Assembly (NCBI RefSeq): GCF_014640635.1
Contig: NZ_BMHI01000007.1
Coordinates: forward strand, 1-64,000
DNA length: 64,000 nt
From: Flexivirga endophytica
Lineage (GTDB): Bacteria; Actinomycetota; Actinomycetes; Actinomycetales; Dermatophilaceae
Direction of reading: 5' to 3'
A model generated the notes under the pieces. That model was not told the DNA's origin. It did not search any database and was given only the letters and a program-made list of their open reading frames with translations. A program made the translations under genes and the position numbers. Position 1 is the first letter of the stretch. Each line of letters opens with the position of its first letter. This document shows, piece after piece, positions 25,993 through 35,265 of the stretch.

Positions 25993-26847
25993 ATGAGCGA
26001 GCAAACCGACTGGCCGCCGCCGGAGCTGCCATCGGCACTCACGGTGCGGCGGCGCAGCGCCGGATCGGTGCTCGTGACCGGCGCCGGCCCCGGCAGTTTC
26101 GTCCTCGAAGGGTTGACCGAGGCGGAGACGATCGCCGTCGTCGGCCTGACTGCCGCACTTCGAGCGCCGGGCGGCAGCAGGCCACGGCCCGCGCCGTCGG
26201 CGCGGTGGTCACGCATCCTGGACTTCATCTGCCAGGCCGCCGTGCGGCTCACACCCGCCGGCCCTGCGCAGGGACAGATCCTGGTGCTCGGCGACGGGCC
26301 GCTGCCGGAGGCGATCGCCCGGGTGCTCGAGCCGATCGTCGCCCGGGTGGTCACCGAGCCGGAGATCCTGCTCGCGCCGGACCTCGACCCTGTGCGGCGC
26401 ACACCCGACCTGGTGGTGCTGCCCGCGGTCGACGCGATCGCCGCCCTCGCCGGGCGCCGATGGCACAGCCGGGAGGTGCCACAACTGCCGGTCATCGTCT
26501 CGGGCGGGCGGCTGGCCGTGGGTCCGCTCGTGCGACCCGACGCGGGCCCGTGTCTGAGCTGTCTGGACCTGCATCGCGGCGCTCGGGATCCCGCGTGGGC
26601 GCCGTGGCTGGCCTCTCGGGCGCTGCACACGGACATCGACCGGGAGCTGGACGCGCTGCCGGAGTTGCGTGCCACCGCCGCCGCACTCACCGCGCTGATC
26701 GTGCGCGGCATGCTCGACGGCCACCTGCTGCCGCCCGGGGTGAGCCTGAGCCTGGAGTGTCCGCAGCCCAGAGTTCACCATCACCTGTGGACACGACACC
26801 CATCCTGCTGCGGCGCCGCAGACACAAGGGTGACAATGAATGCATGA
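25993..26847 (+). CDS. ThiF/TOMM-cyclodehydratase-like protein
   Basis: AAGGAG lies seven bases before the ATG at 25993. The 284-residue protein resembles the ocin-ThiF-like (TOMM leader-binding) domain. It has a Rossmann-like core (QILVLGDGPLPEAIARVLEP) and PDLVVLPAVDAI, followed by the paired cysteine motif GPCLSCLDLHRGARDPAW and a second pair near the C-terminus, HPSCCG, which probably bind zinc. TOMM enzymes form thiazole/oxazole heterocycles, but no precursor peptide, YcaO protein or dehydrogenase is nearby. Relatives in this chromosomal place are widespread in actinobacteria, so it may have a housekeeping role. It overlaps the AarF gene by four bases. Confidence 0.7.
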   Translation: MSEQTDWPPPELPSALTVRRRSAGSVLVTGAGPGSFVLEGLTEAETIAVVGLTAALRAPGGSRPRPAPSARWSRILDFICQAAVRLTPAGPAQGQILVLGDGPLPEAIARVLEPIVARVVTEPEILLAPDLDPVRRTPDLVVLPAVDAIAALAGRRWHSREVPQLPVIVSGGRLAVGPLVRPDAGPCLSCLDLHRGARDPAWAPWLASRALHTDIDRELDALPELRATAAALTALIVRGMLDGHLLPPGVSLSLECPQPRVHHHLWTRHPSCCGAADTRVTMNA

Positions 26848-28169
26848 CTGATCTGCCCCGCAAGACGGTGACGCGCGCCGCGCGACTCGCGACGTTGCCC
26901 ATCGGCATCGGTGCACGTGCCGCCGTCGGGCTGGGCAAGCGCGTCGGCGGCCGCCCCGCCGAAGCGGTCACCGCGGAGTTGCAGGCGCAGACGGCAGAGC
27001 AGCTGTTCCGGGTGCTGGGCAACCTCAAGGGCGGCGCGATGAAGTTCGGCCAGTCCCTGTCGATGTTCGAAGCCGCGCTCCCCGAGGAACTGGCAGCGCC
27101 TTACCGCGCGACGTTGACCAAGCTGCAGGACACGGCGCCCGCGATGTCGACGACGTCGTTGCACGGGGTGCTCGCCGACCAGATGGGTGTGCGGTGGCGG
27201 TCGAAGTTCCGCGAGTTCGAGGACGAGCCGCGCGCCGCGGCGTCTATCGGCCAGGTCCACCACGCCGTATGGCGCGACGGCCGCGAGGTCGCGGTCAAGG
27301 TGCAATACCCCGGTGCCGCCGAAGCGCTGATGTCGGACCTCAATCAGCTGTCCCGGGTGGCCCGGATGAGCACCAGCTGGGTGCCCGGTCTCGACGTTGC
27401 ACCGATCCTGCGCGAGCTGAAGGGCCGGATGGCGGAGGAGACCGACTACAGTCTCGAGGCGGCGATGCACGAGCAGTTCGCCGAGGCGTATGCCGACGAC
27501 CCCGACTACCTGCTGCCCGAGGTGGTCTTCGCGACCGAGCAGGTGATCGTCAGCGACTGGATCGACGGTGTACCGCTGTCCCGGATCATCGAGTCCGGCA
27601 CGCAGGCCGAGCGTGACCTGGCCGCCACACGCTATTTCGAATTCCTGGTCAGCGGACCCGAACGCGCCGGACTGCTGCATGCCGACCCGCACCCGGGCAA
27701 CTTTCGGCTGCTGCCCGACGGCCGACTGGGCGTGCTCGACTTCGGAGCGGTCAACCGGCTCCCCGACGGCCTGCCGCCGGCGATGGGTGCACTGATCACC
27801 GACGCGTTGCGCGGGGACGACCTGGCGCTGCTGGACGGGCTACGCGAAGAGGGCTTCGTCAAGCGCTCGATCGACGTCGACGCGCAGGACGTGCTCGATT
27901 ACCTCGGTGTGTTCCTGAAACCTTTGCGCAGCAACGAGTTCCGCTTCGACCGTGACTGGTTGCGCGGCATCTTCAATTACCTCAACGACCCACGCAACTC
28001 GACCTTCACCGTCGGCCTGCGGCTCAACCTGCCACCGAGCTACGTGATGATCCACCGCGCCTGGCTGGGCGGCATCGCGGTGTTGTGTCAGATCGGCGGC
28101 AATGTCCCTGCGCGGGAGATCTTCGACCGCTGGGTGCCCGGCGCCGAGCTGCCCAAAATCGCCGACTGA
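26844..28169 (+). CDS. AarF/ABC1/UbiB-family kinase-like protein
   Basis: The ATG at 26844 overlaps the previous stop (ATGA). The 441-residue protein shows the family motifs: KxGQ in [14 protein letters not shown] (about 66), an Ala-rich nucleotide loop in [13 protein letters not shown], Lys in [10 protein letters not shown] (about 150), the catalytic HADPHPGNF (about 279) and LDFGA (about 299). UbiB-type proteins are atypical kinases or ATPases linked to lipid and quinone metabolism. There is no C-terminal membrane anchor. Its usual actinobacterial neighbour on the 3' side is whiB7, which here is 11 kb away. Confidence 0.9.
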   Translation: MTDLPRKTVTRAARLATLPIGIGARAAVGLGKRVGGRPAEAVTAELQAQTAEQLFRVLGNLKGGAMKFGQSLSMFEAALPEELAAPYRATLTKLQDTAPAMSTTSLHGVLADQMGVRWRSKFREFEDEPRAAASIGQVHHAVWRDGREVAVKVQYPGAAEALMSDLNQLSRVARMSTSWVPGLDVAPILRELKGRMAEETDYSLEAAMHEQFAEAYADDPDYLLPEVVFATEQVIVSDWIDGVPLSRIIESGTQAERDLAATRYFEFLVSGPERAGLLHADPHPGNFRLLPDGRLGVLDFGAVNRLPDGLPPAMGALITDALRGDDLALLDGLREEGFVKRSIDVDAQDVLDYLGVFLKPLRSNEFRFDRDWLRGIFNYLNDPRNSTFTVGLRLNLPPSYVMIHRAWLGGIAVLCQIGGNVPAREIFDRWVPGAELPKIAD

Positions 28170-28175
28170 CCCAGG

Positions 28176-28964
28176 TCACCTGCCCGCACGCGGACCACCG
28201 ATCCGTGGGATCGCTGCCAGCAACGTCTTGGTGTATTCGTCACGCGGCGCGGCGAACAATTCCGCGCACGGCTGTTCCTCGACGATCTCACCCCGATAGA
28301 TGACGTTCACCCGGTCGCACAGGGTGCGCACGATCGACAGGTCGTGTGAGATGAACAGGATCGACAGGCCCACCTCCTCGCGCAGGTCCGCCAGCAGATT
28401 GACGATGCCGGCCTGCACGGACACGTCGAGCGCGGCCACCGGCTCGTCCGCGACGAGGAGCTTCGGTGAGATCGACAGCGCGCGTGCGATCGCAACGCGC
28501 TGCCGCTGACCACCCGACATACCTGCGGGGCGCGACGTGAGCAGCGACGACGGCAGTCGAACCATGTCCATGAGCTCATGACATCGCTTGTCGACTGCGC
28601 TGCCTCGCAAGGCGGTGTGCCGTCGGATCATCTCCGTGAGCGTGCCGCTGATCGTCATACGTGGGTCCAGGGAGCCATAGGGATCCTGGAAGACCATCTG
28701 GACACCGCGCCGGTCCGCTCGCCTGCGACGCGCAGCGAACGGCTTGCCGTCGAACACGATGGAGCCGGAGTCGATCCGTTGCAGGCCGACCACGGCCCGG
28801 GCGAGGGTCGATTTGCCCGACCCGGACTCGCCGACCAGGCCCACGATCTGTCCGCGCCCGACCTCCAACGAAGCCGACTTCACCGCGGTCAGCGTCGTGC
28901 GGGTCTGCTTCTGCTGGAAGGTGACCACCACATCGGAGCACCGCAACAGCGGGTCGTCGCTCAT
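28176..28964 (-). CDS. Peptide ABC transporter ATP-binding protein (DppF/OppF type)
   Basis: The start at 28964 overlaps the upstream stop and has AAGGAGG four bases before it. The 262-residue protein has Walker A GLVGESGSGKSTLARAVVGL, signature SGGQRQRVAIARALSISPKL, Walker B LLVADEPVAALD and the switch His in ILFISHDLSIV. It is the last of five co-directional genes and powers import together with the upstream ATPase. Its C-terminal oligopeptide extension is short. Confidence 0.92.
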   Translation of the reverse strand: MSDDPLLRCSDVVVTFQQKQTRTTLTAVKSASLEVGRGQIVGLVGESGSGKSTLARAVVGLQRIDSGSIVFDGKPFAARRRRADRRGVQMVFQDPYGSLDPRMTISGTLTEMIRRHTALRGSAVDKRCHELMDMVRLPSSLLTSRPAGMSGGQRQRVAIARALSISPKLLVADEPVAALDVSVQAGIVNLLADLREEVGLSILFISHDLSIVRTLCDRVNVIYRGEIVEEQPCAELFAAPRDEYTKTLLAAIPRIGGPRAGR

Positions 28965-30004
28965 CGTGCCTCCTTCGTGAGCGCGACCCGACTGACGCCC
29001 TGCTGGACCTGGTGGAGACAGTGCACCTCACGACCGCTCGAGGTCGATTTGTCGGGCACGCGTGCTTCTTCGCAGTCGTCGTGCCGGTATTCACAACGTG
29101 GTGCGAACGGGCAGCCCCGTGGTCGATCGTCGAGCGACGGTGCGCTTCCCGGGATCGAGTAGAGACGCCGGCCGATCCGGTCGACGTCGGGCGTCGACCG
29201 CAACAGCGCCTCCGTGTACGGATGCCGCGGAGCATCGAACATGTCGCGCAGATCCGCCGAACTCTCCATGACGTTGCCCGAATACAGCACGGTGACCGAG
29301 TCGCACAGCTGCGACACGACGGCGAGGTCGTGCGTCACGTAGAGAAGACCGGCATCGAGCTCGTCGCGCAGGTCGGTGAAGACGTCCAGGATCTGCTGCT
29401 GGACCGTCACGTCCAGCGCGGTCGTGGGTTCGTCGCAGAGGATCAGCTTGGGCTTGCTCGCGACCGCGGCGGCGATCATCACCCGTTGCTTCAGACCACC
29501 GGACAACTCGAATTCGTATGCGTCGACTTTGTTTTCGGCGTCGTGGATCCCGACCAGCTTCATCAGGTGTATGGCGTAGTCCCGCGCTTCCGCACGTCGC
29601 ATGCGGTCCCGGCGCATCACCGCATCGACAATCTGCTCTCCTACCGGTATCACCGGATTCAGCGCGACCGACGGCTCCTGGAAGATCATCGAGATCCCGG
29701 TGCCACGCAACCGCTCGAGGCGCCGTCGCTTCGACCTCGAGGTGCCGGCGAGGTCGAACTCCGCGCCGTCGAAGGTCATCCGGCCGGACGTCACGGTCGC
29801 GTTGGGTGGCAACAGTCCGAGGAGCGCGCGCAGCGTGAGGCTCTTGCCCGAGCCGGACTCCCCCACGAGGCCGCGCGCCTCGCCATACCCGAGGCTGAAC
29901 GACACGTGCTCGAGCGCATGCAGCTCGGTGCCTCCGACCTGCAACTTCACGCTCAGGTCTGCAACGTCCAGCAATGGCGCACGGTCGGTCATCTCGCTCC
30001 TCAT
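28961..30004 (-). CDS. Peptide ABC transporter ATP-binding protein (DppD/OppD type)
   Basis: The ATG at 30004 overlaps the permease stop; an in-frame ATG at 29992 with GAGGAG before it is equally possible. The product of 347 residues has Walker A in GLVGESGSGKSLTLRALLGL, signature LSGGLKQRVMIAAAVASKPK (LSGGL rather than LSGGM or LSGGQ), Walker B LILCDEPTTALDVTVQQQIL and the Opp/Dpp C-terminal cysteine motif, GCPFAPRCEYRHDDCEEARV, which in relatives holds an iron-sulfur cluster. It forms the ATPase pair with the next gene. Confidence 0.92.
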   Translation of the reverse strand: MRSEMTDRAPLLDVADLSVKLQVGGTELHALEHVSFSLGYGEARGLVGESGSGKSLTLRALLGLLPPNATVTSGRMTFDGAEFDLAGTSRSKRRRLERLRGTGISMIFQEPSVALNPVIPVGEQIVDAVMRRDRMRRAEARDYAIHLMKLVGIHDAENKVDAYEFELSGGLKQRVMIAAAVASKPKLILCDEPTTALDVTVQQQILDVFTDLRDELDAGLLYVTHDLAVVSQLCDSVTVLYSGNVMESSADLRDMFDAPRHPYTEALLRSTPDVDRIGRRLYSIPGSAPSLDDRPRGCPFAPRCEYRHDDCEEARVPDKSTSSGREVHCLHQVQQGVSRVALTKEAR

Positions 30005-30894
30005 CGTTCGATCCGCAAGGCATGGGCCAACCCGTCACCGATGAACGACAACGCGAGACTGACCCAGATCACGGCGGCAGCAGGGAAGAGCGTCAATCCG
30101 TAATAGCCGCCGGCGAGGAACTGCTGACCGTCGGACATCATCGATCCCCAGTCGGGCGTCGGCGGCACGATGCCGAGTCCGAAATAGCTCAGGGTGACGA
30201 TGACCCCGACGTTCATGACGATGTCGCTCATCGCGTAGACGATGGCCTGAGTGACGACGTTCGGGGCGAAGTGCCGCAACAGGATCCGGCTCGTGGAGAT
30301 GCCACCGGCCTCACAGGCCGCCACGAATTCCTTGTTACGCAGCACCATCGCCTCGCCGCGGACCAGTCGCGCGTAGGCGACCCATGACACGCAGGTGATC
30401 GCGACGAAGATGCTCCAGGCGCCGTTGCCCAGGACGAAAACCAGGGCGATGACCAGGATGAAGAACGGGAACGCGGTCACGATGTCGGCCAAGCGCATCA
30501 TGATCGTGTCGATCCAACCGCCGAAATACCCTGAAACTATTCCGAATACGAGCCCGATGACGAAAGGTGCAATGACCGCGACGACGGCGATCGTCAGGTC
30601 GCTGCGGGCTCCGTAGACGACGCGCGCGAAGATGTCTCGACCCAGGTTGTCGGTGCCGAAGAGATGGTCACCGGACGGTCCGAGCAATGCATGGGCGGCG
30701 TCGGGTTCGGTGGGGCTGTGCTGCGCGAGGATTGGCGCGAACACCGCCGCGAGCACCATCAGCCCGAGCATCGAGCCACCGATCCACAACTGCAGGTTGT
30801 GCCGCCTCATCCAGCCCGGCGCCCACCCCGTGCCGCGTGCATCCACCTCCGCGCTCGGCGGGATGACGGGAAGGGTGGTCTCGCTGGCCGTCAT
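30001..30894 (-). CDS. Peptide ABC transporter permease (DppC type)
   Basis: The start chosen is the ATG at 30894, which overlaps the upstream permease stop. The 297-residue protein has an N-terminal helix (WIGGSMLGLMVLAAVFAPIL), then HLFGTDNLGRDIFARVVYGA, characteristic of DppC permeases, about five further helices and the EAA loop with EAGGISTSRILLRHFAPN. It should pair with the DppB subunit encoded just upstream. Confidence 0.92.
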   Translation of the reverse strand: MTASETTLPVIPPSAEVDARGTGWAPGWMRRHNLQLWIGGSMLGLMVLAAVFAPILAQHSPTEPDAAHALLGPSGDHLFGTDNLGRDIFARVVYGARSDLTIAVVAVIAPFVIGLVFGIVSGYFGGWIDTIMMRLADIVTAFPFFILVIALVFVLGNGAWSIFVAITCVSWVAYARLVRGEAMVLRNKEFVAACEAGGISTSRILLRHFAPNVVTQAIVYAMSDIVMNVGVIVTLSYFGLGIVPPTPDWGSMMSDGQQFLAGGYYGLTLFPAAAVIWVSLALSFIGDGLAHALRIER

Positions 30895-31826
30895 GACAGC
30901 CTCGCTCTCGGGTCGAGCCGGGCATACACGATGTCGGTGACGAGATAGACGACCACGACGATGAGGCCGAACACCAGCGTGCAGGCCTGCACCAGCGCGT
31001 AGTCGCGGTTCAGGATCCCCGTCATCAGCATCGAGCCCATGCCGGGTATGGCGAAGACCTGCTCGATGACCAGGGCGCCGCTGGCCAGCGCACCGACCTG
31101 GATCCCCAGGATGCTGACGCCGGATATCCCGGCGTTGCGCAGCACGTACCTCCGGCGGATCGGCCCTGTTCCCAAGCCTTTCGACCGTGCGAACGTGACG
31201 TACTCGCTGCTGTAGGACTCGATCATCGCGGCACGCAAGCCGCGCACCAGCAACGGCACGATGCTCAGCGCGATGGTGAGCGCCGGCAGGACCAACGCCC
31301 ATGCCCTCGAGCCGAGACTGCTCGGATATCCGCCGGCCGGGAAGATCGCGACGCGGACGCCCAGGAAGAGGATCAGCATGCTGCCGATGAAGAACGTCGG
31401 CGATCCTTGTATGACGGCGTTGAACAACCGCACGACCAGCGCCGCCGCACCATTCGGTTTGGTCGTGCTGCGCGAGGCGAGCGGGACCGAGATCAGCACC
31501 GCGAGGATCGCGCTGAACACGATGAGGACCAGCGTGACCGGGAGCCGCTGCCACATCAACGAGGTGATCGACGAGTGGTAGTAGAGCGACTGCCCGAGGT
31601 CGCCGTGCACCAACTGCCCGAGATAGTCCAGGTACTGCAGCGGGAGACTCTTGTCGAGACCCCACTGATGCCGCAGGGCGGCCACCGATGCCGCATCTGC
31701 CTTCTCCCCCAACGCTGTTCGGGCAGGATCACCCGGCGACAGGTGCATGAGGACGAACGAGATGGTGACGACACCCCATACGACAGGTACGGCAAGAAGC
31801 AGCCGTCGAACGAGCCATCGCAGCAC
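30891..31826 (-). CDS. Peptide ABC transporter permease (DppB type)
   Basis: The GTG at 31826 follows AAAGGAG. The 311-residue protein has the DppB start pattern (LVRRLLLAVPVVWGVVTISF, VLMHLSPGDPAR), six helices, and the EAA loop with TFARSKGLGTGPIRRRYVLR. VFAIPGMGSMLMTGILNRDY near the C-terminus is a family hallmark. It follows the binding-protein gene by 32 bases. Confidence 0.92.
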   Translation of the reverse strand: MLRWLVRRLLLAVPVVWGVVTISFVLMHLSPGDPARTALGEKADAASVAALRHQWGLDKSLPLQYLDYLGQLVHGDLGQSLYYHSSITSLMWQRLPVTLVLIVFSAILAVLISVPLASRSTTKPNGAAALVVRLFNAVIQGSPTFFIGSMLILFLGVRVAIFPAGGYPSSLGSRAWALVLPALTIALSIVPLLVRGLRAAMIESYSSEYVTFARSKGLGTGPIRRRYVLRNAGISGVSILGIQVGALASGALVIEQVFAIPGMGSMLMTGILNRDYALVQACTLVFGLIVVVVYLVTDIVYARLDPRARLS

Positions 31827-31858
31827 GCGTCTCTCCTTTCAGTGTGTGGGTCGCGTGC

Positions 31859-33415
31859 TTACTTGGACAGCCACACCTTCTCGAGGAAGTAGTTGCCCGT
31901 GGCACCCGGCTTGAAGCCATGGACCTTGCTCGAGTACGAGTAGTTGCCGGGAACGTAGAAGAGCGGGATGTACGGCACGTTGTCGTCGATGATCTGCTGC
32001 ATCTGGTCGTAGTCCTTCTTGCGGGAGGCCTGATCGGATCCGCTGCTGGCCTTGTCCGCCAACTTGTTCATCGTCGGGCTGTTGAACCAGGTGTAGAGCG
32101 TGTGTACGCCGCCGCTGAAAGTCCCTCCGAACCGGGCGATCTCGTCCGGGTCGACGATGTCCGTGGTGTAGAGCCCGAACGCCATGTCGTAGTTGCCGGC
32201 GCCCTTCGCGGAGTACAGCGCGGACGGGTCCAGACTCTTGATCTTCAGTTTGATCCCGATCTTGGCCAGCGCCGACTGGATCAGTTGGGCCTCCGCCGAG
32301 GCGTCCTGGTCGCCCGACGAGATGGTGATGGTGGTGGTGAAGCCACTCGGCACGCTCGACTTGGCGAGAGCCGCCTTCGCCGCCTTCAGGTCGAATTTCG
32401 TGGGCTTGATCGCGTCGTTGTGTGCCCAGGTCGTCGGCGACAAGTAGGGGCCGGCGAGCTTCGCCCGGTCGTAGTAGACCGACTTCAGGATCCCTTCCTT
32501 GTCGATGGCGAGCCGAATCGCCTTGCGCACGTTGACGTCGTTCAGTGGCTTGCGGCTGCCGTTCATGCCCAGGTAGTCGACCTCGCTGGACGGGAAACTG
32601 CTGAACTTCAGTCCCGGTGTCTTCGACACGGTCTTGATGCTCGAGTTCGACGGGTACTCGTTGATCTGGATCTGACCACTGGACAGTTGGGTTGCGCGGG
32701 TGTTGCTGTCCGGGACCACGTTGAACGTCACCGAGTCCAGCTTCGGAGTGCCCTTCTGCCAGTAGTCGGTGTTCTTCACGATCTTCAGCCGGCTGCCCTT
32801 GGTCCAACTGTCGAACTTGAACGGACCGGACCCGATCGGGTGTTTCGCGAACTCCTGGGCGGACTTGCCGCCGTAGTCCTTCGGCACGATCGAGTTGGCG
32901 AAAAGCGCCATGTCCGCCGGCAGCGGCGCCCAGGGCTTCGCCGTGTGGAAGACGATGGTGTGAGCATCCGGGGTGTCCATCTTGGTGATGACCGCGTCGA
33001 TGAATGCGAACGGCGAGGACTTCTTCTGCACCTGCTCGATCGAGAACTTCACGTCGGCCGACGTGACCGGTCGGCCGTCGGTGAACTTCGCATCCTTGCG
33101 CAGCTGGAATGTCCAGCTCAGCTTGTCAGCCGATTGCTTCCACTTGGTCGCGAGTGACGGCTGCACACCGCTGCCGTCCTGGGCAGGAACGACCAACGTG
33201 GAGTAGATCTCCTCGATGATCCAGATCGCCGAGTTGTCGGTGGGCACCGATGGCAGCAGGGAGGTCGCCTCGTCGGCTCGAGCCATCACCAGGTCCCCAC
33301 CGGACTGTGGCTTGCCGGCAGCACCGCCCGAGCCACCGGAGCCGGACGAACAGGCAGCCATGGATGCTGCTGCCACAATCGCGAAAGCGCTGATGAGAGT
33401 CTTCCTGCGGGTCAT
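31859..33415 (-). CDS. Family 5 extracellular solute-binding lipoprotein
   Basis: The ATG at 33415 has AGGAG ten bases upstream. A lipoprotein signal ends in the lipobox ASMAACSS (Cys about 22), followed by a Gly/Ser linker. The 518-residue protein matches DppA/OppA-type binding proteins: WTFQLRKDAKFTDGRPVTSA, HPIGSGPFKFDSWTKGSRLK and VRKAIRLAIDKEGI. It delivers ligand, probably a peptide or related compound, to the DppBC channel. It is the first gene of the transporter operon and diverges from the serine hydrolase. Confidence 0.92.
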   Translation of the reverse strand: MTRRKTLISAFAIVAAASMAACSSGSGGSGGAAGKPQSGGDLVMARADEATSLLPSVPTDNSAIWIIEEIYSTLVVPAQDGSGVQPSLATKWKQSADKLSWTFQLRKDAKFTDGRPVTSADVKFSIEQVQKKSSPFAFIDAVITKMDTPDAHTIVFHTAKPWAPLPADMALFANSIVPKDYGGKSAQEFAKHPIGSGPFKFDSWTKGSRLKIVKNTDYWQKGTPKLDSVTFNVVPDSNTRATQLSSGQIQINEYPSNSSIKTVSKTPGLKFSSFPSSEVDYLGMNGSRKPLNDVNVRKAIRLAIDKEGILKSVYYDRAKLAGPYLSPTTWAHNDAIKPTKFDLKAAKAALAKSSVPSGFTTTITISSGDQDASAEAQLIQSALAKIGIKLKIKSLDPSALYSAKGAGNYDMAFGLYTTDIVDPDEIARFGGTFSGGVHTLYTWFNSPTMNKLADKASSGSDQASRKKDYDQMQQIIDDNVPYIPLFYVPGNYSYSSKVHGFKPGATGNYFLEKVWLSK

Positions 33416-33684
33416 TGATCGTCAGCTCCTGTCGAACGAGGGCGAGCCGCCTCAGTCATGCTGCGGCGGTGCACTCACTGATGTCCGCCCTGGCGGGCAC
33501 GAGCCACAGTAGGTCCGCGACGGGGACGTCCGAACTGGTCGCTGGAACGAAACTTGTGCTCGGATTTGGTGCAGCCGGACGGTCTTTCACAGGACTGCGC
33601 TCACTAGTTTGTGGTGTGCCGCTGACCACCCGCCGGCCACCCGGACAGACCAGGCGAGGCGTCGCCACAAGGAGTGTGCACACG
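33416..33684. promoter_or_regulatory. Divergent control region between the peptide importer and the serine hydrolase
   Basis: This 269-base gap must hold the promoters of two divergent units. GTGCTCGGATTTGGTGCAGC at about 33555 is less GC-rich than its surroundings. No clear operator for the nearby PucR regulator is visible. Confidence 0.35.
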
Positions 33685-35238
33685 ATGTCGAACGAGACGA
33701 TCCGCATCCCGATCGAATCCCAACTGGACGCGTTCTTCGCCCAGTACGTCGCGGCCGACACCGCCAAGGGACTGGCGTACGGCATCAGCGGACCCACAGG
33801 GCTTCGACACAGCTGCGGTTTCGGTGTCGTCTCCGACGACGGCCTGGTGCCGGACGCGAACACCGTCTTCCCGATCGCATCCATGACCAAGAGCTTCATC
33901 GCCTGCGCGGCCCTGATCGCCCGGGACCGCGGCCTGTTGTCCCTGGACGACCCGATCACGGCATACTTCCCGCAGTTCTCGGCGAGCGGTACAGCCGACG
34001 ACCCTTGCGACCCACCGACATTGGGCATGCTGCTGTCGATGTCGGGCGGGCTGACCGAGGACAACTCGTGGGTCGACCCGTTCATCGACGCGAGCGAAGA
34101 GGTCCTGCTGGAGCAGGTGGCCAAGGGCTTGCGCTACAGCCATGTGCCCGGGGTGGTCTACGAGTACTCCAACCTCGGCTACACACTCGCCGGGCTCGCC
34201 GTCGGCCAGGCCGCCGGCCGCCCGATCGAGGATTTCGTGCGCGAGGAGATCTTCGTGCCATTGGGTCTGCACTCGACCTGCTTCGACAACTCGGCGCCCG
34301 GCGACGCGGACCGCGCGACCGGCTACCACCTCGACGCCGACGGCACCTGGGTCGGCTATCCACACGTCGCATCCGCCGCGTTCGCCGCGGCCGGCGGGAT
34401 CATGAGCAGCATCAACGATCTCGTCATCTGGATCAGCTGGCTCGGCTCCGCGTTCCGCGCTCCACACGACGACGACCTTTCCGTGCTGAGCCGTGCGTCG
34501 CGCCGTGAGATGCAACGGCTGCACATCTTCGACGCGCCGTCGGTCACCGTCGGCGCGAACGGCTCGCTGCATCCGACGATCTCCGGGTACGGCCTGGGAT
34601 TGCGTATCGACCTGGACCTGCAGCGCGGACCGATCGTCGCGCACGGCGGCGGGCTCCCGGGCTTCAGCCTCTTCATGTGCTGGCACCCCGACTCTGGCCA
34701 CGGCATCGTCGCGTTGACCAACAGTCACCGCGGCAGCGCCGGCACGCTGTGCATGGAGGCGCTGAGCAAACTGCTGGCGTATGACGACACCCCGTCGGCG
34801 ACGATCGTGCTGTGGCCGGAGACCGTCCAGCTGCGTCAGTCCATCGACCGGCTGGTCCGCGCCTGGGATGAGGACCTCGCGCATCAGGTATTCGCGCCGA
34901 ACGTCGACTTCGACCGTCCCCTCGCCGAAAGACGCTGCGAGGTAGCGGAATTGGTCGCGCAGGTGGGCCCGCTCGGTGAGCCTCGGCCCGCCGAGGACAT
35001 CGTCTCTGCCGCGACCGCCGCCGACGTCACGTGGTCGATTCCAGGTGCTCGTGGTGAGCTGCTCTGCATGATCCACCTGACTCCGGTGGAGCCCGCGCAG
35101 GTGCAGGAGTTCGTCATACAGGCAGTCCCGGCCGGCCGGCCTCGCGCGGCCGCACCGGTCGACCTCTCCCCGCGCCGTGGCAACCCGAGTGACACGACGA
35201 TCTCCGCGACACGCAATGTGCGCGTCGAATTACCCTGA
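33685..35238 (+). CDS. Beta-lactamase-fold serine hydrolase (class C/esterase type)
   Basis: The start chosen is the ATG at 33685 (MSNETIRIPIESQLDAFFAQ) with AAGGAG ten bases upstream. The 517-residue protein has the SxxK catalytic pair in FPIASMTKSFIACAALIARD (about 70), the YxN motif in VYEYSNLGYTLAGLAVGQAA (about 158), and an HGG motif in GPIVAHGGGLPGFSLF (about 320). A C-terminal domain of about 150 residues follows. There is no signal peptide, so it is probably cytosolic. Next to a peptide importer, it may cleave the imported compound, for example as an aminopeptidase or esterase. Confidence 0.85.
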   Translation: MSNETIRIPIESQLDAFFAQYVAADTAKGLAYGISGPTGLRHSCGFGVVSDDGLVPDANTVFPIASMTKSFIACAALIARDRGLLSLDDPITAYFPQFSASGTADDPCDPPTLGMLLSMSGGLTEDNSWVDPFIDASEEVLLEQVAKGLRYSHVPGVVYEYSNLGYTLAGLAVGQAAGRPIEDFVREEIFVPLGLHSTCFDNSAPGDADRATGYHLDADGTWVGYPHVASAAFAAAGGIMSSINDLVIWISWLGSAFRAPHDDDLSVLSRASRREMQRLHIFDAPSVTVGANGSLHPTISGYGLGLRIDLDLQRGPIVAHGGGLPGFSLFMCWHPDSGHGIVALTNSHRGSAGTLCMEALSKLLAYDDTPSATIVLWPETVQLRQSIDRLVRAWDEDLAHQVFAPNVDFDRPLAERRCEVAELVAQVGPLGEPRPAEDIVSAATAADVTWSIPGARGELLCMIHLTPVEPAQVQEFVIQAVPAGRPRAAAPVDLSPRRGNPSDTTISATRNVRVELP

Positions 35239-35265
35239 CCTGCTTCAGAATTCGACACCGCGGAA

